Positions 6,353 through 7,488 of a stretch of 7,488 nt of DNA are shown here, in pieces. Source of the stretch: Bacteroidota bacterium. Its GTDB lineage: Bacteria > Bacteroidota > Bacteroidia > Chitinophagales > LD1. Positions within the stretch are counted from its first letter, which is position 1. Each line of letters begins with the position of its first letter. Below the pieces are notes generated by a model, which did not search any database, was not told the origin of the DNA, and was given only the letters and a program-made list of their open reading frames with translations. Location: assembly GCA_023428205.1 (NCBI GenBank), contig JAEYZB010000179.1, positions 1 to 7,488 on the forward strand, in the 5' to 3' direction. The position numbers were made by a program, and so were the translations under genes.

Positions 6353-7488
6353 ATGTACAGAACGAATACTTGCGGAGAATTGCGAATTGGAAATGTGGGT
6401 CAAACGGTAACACTTGCCGGCTGGGTGCAACGTGTGCGCGACATCGGACACTTGGTGTTTATTGATTTGCGCGACCGATACGGCATTACGCAATTGTCCT
6501 TTGATTTGAATACGGATGCGGCTTTGTGCGAACGCGCGAAAAAACTCGGTCGTGAGTTTGTGATTCAGGTGAAAGGTACTGTGCGCGAGCGTTCGTCTAA
6601 AAACACACAAATCCCGACAGGTGAAATTGAAATTGCGGTTACCTATTTTACGATTTTGAACGAAGCGGAAACTCCGCCATTTACCATAGAAAATGAAAGT
6701 GACGGCAGTGAAGAATTACGTTTGAAATATCGTTATCTAGATATTCGCAGACCACATTTGAAAGATGTGTTGATTACTCGCGCGAAAATGATTCGTGCAA
6801 TGCGCGAATATTTGGACGGCCAAGGATTTATTGAAATTGAAACTCCGAATCTGATAAAGTCAACGCCCGAAGGTGCTCGCGACTTTTTGGTTCCGTCCCG
6901 TTTGCATGAAGGCACGTTTTATGCGCTTCAGCAATCACCGCAAATCTTGAAACAGCTTTTGATGGTCGCAGGAATGGACAGATATTATCAGGTCGTGAAA
7001 TGCTATCGCGATGAAGATTTTCGTGGCGACCGCCAACCCGAATTTACACAACTTGACTGCGAAATGAGTTTTGTGGAACAAGAAGACGTTTTCCAAAACT
7101 TTGAAGGAATGACGAAGCATGTTTTCAAGCAAGCAAAAAACATTGAGCTGCCAAATTTCCCTCGTTTGACCTATGCTGATGCGTTGAAATTGTATGGTTC
7201 AGATAAACCCGATTTGCGTTTCGATTGCAAAATTGTGGAACTGAATGACGCGCTTCCGAAATCGGAATTTGCGGTGTTCAATTCGCAAGTAGAAAACGGT
7301 GGCTTGGTAGCCGGTTTAAACGCAAAAGGCTGTGCAAACTATAGCCGAAAACAATTGGACGAACTCACGGAATTTGTGAAAGCAACCCATCGCGGTTTGG
7401 GTGGCTTGGTAAACATTCGTTTTGCGGAAGACGGCAGCGTGAAATCAAGTATTGATAAGTTTTTCAGCGAAGAGCAAGTACGCGAAAT
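6353..7488 (+). CDS. aspS: Aspartyl-tRNA synthetase, 3' end beyond the window
   Basis: This enzyme charges tRNA-Asp with aspartate using ATP, in the cytosol. An open frame of 378 codons starts [13 protein letters not shown] and leaves the right edge without a stop; full bacterial AspRS is about 590 aa, so roughly a third is missing, including motif 3. The N-terminal OB-fold anticodon domain spans about 1-105. The class II core begins near 125 ([10 protein letters not shown]), with the flipping loop TPEGARD (171-177), [14 protein letters not shown] (194-202; K200) and motif 2 at [19 protein letters not shown] (217-235; R219 for ATP). The bacterial GAD insertion starts around 290. I31 and K83 align with E. 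coli L30 and K81, positions that, as I recall, mark the discriminating form that charges only tRNA-Asp. The start lies two bases after the inverted repeat. The internal wording is close to Bacteroidota AspRS. Confidence 0.97.
   Translation, partial: MYRTNTCGELRIGNVGQTVTLAGWVQRVRDIGHLVFIDLRDRYGITQLSFDLNTDAALCERAKKLGREFVIQVKGTVRERSSKNTQIPTGEIEIAVTYFTILNEAETPPFTIENESDGSEELRLKYRYLDIRRPHLKDVLITRAKMIRAMREYLDGQGFIEIETPNLIKSTPEGARDFLVPSRLHEGTFYALQQSPQILKQLLMVAGMDRYYQVVKCYRDEDFRGDRQPEFTQLDCEMSFVEQEDVFQNFEGMTKHVFKQAKNIELPNFPRLTYADALKLYGSDKPDLRFDCKIVELNDALPKSEFAVFNSQVENGGLVAGLNAKGCANYSRKQLDELTEFVKATHRGLGGLVNIRFAEDGSVKSSIDKFFSEEQVRE

Noticed and set aside
6332..6610. 92-codon minus-strand open frame over the aspS start
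   Set aside because: Antisense to the conserved AspRS N-terminus, with no promoter or domain signal.

Overview
The window looks like chromosomal DNA from a member of the Bacteroidota, perhaps an environmental Flavobacteria, Chitinophagia or Cytophagia type. Four things point there. One gene carries a type IX secretion C-terminal sorting domain. The aspartyl-tRNA synthetase has the N-terminus and motif 2 wording I associate with this phylum. Two intergenic gaps hold promoter-like TTTG / TAnnTTTG elements. Shine-Dalgarno sequences are mostly missing upstream of the real genes. No rRNA, tRNA, IS element, phage gene or CRISPR array is visible.

Layout. On the left, two minus-strand genes sit 4 bp apart: a secreted MltD-type lytic transglycosylase with LysM domains (149-1729) and the first 48 codons of a downstream gene that runs off the left edge (1-144, possibly FtsY). 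A 296-bp divergent intergenic region (1730-2025) follows. It holds a hairpin and a pair of 10-bp direct repeats on the mltD side, a 15-bp palindrome, a doubtful 45-codon ORF with a strikingly good Shine-Dalgarno sequence, and a Bacteroidota-type promoter for the rightward genes. The rightward block contains a 471-aa cytosolic protein of unknown function with a glycine-rich AEIGAGQEV motif (2026-3441), a secreted four-repeat Calx-beta protein with a T9SS sorting tail (3486-5210), a 348-aa protein with an unannotated aminoglycoside-phosphotransferase-like catalytic signature (5210-6256, stop and start overlapping as TAATG), and the 5' two thirds of aspS (6353 to the right edge).

How they fit together. 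MltD cuts peptidoglycan in the periplasm. The Calx-beta protein would be exported through Sec and then T9SS to the cell surface. AspRS is translation housekeeping. The two unknown cytosolic proteins flanking the Calx-beta gene are the least explained part of the window, and I suspect they are functional partners separated by a later insertion of the secreted gene. The 96-bp gap before aspS is almost entirely occupied by an 18-bp inverted repeat (17/18 match) around a 61-nt centre that contains a 12-bp palindrome and a 7-bp tandem repeat. It could be a small mobile or MITE-like element, a bidirectional terminator, or a structured aspS leader.
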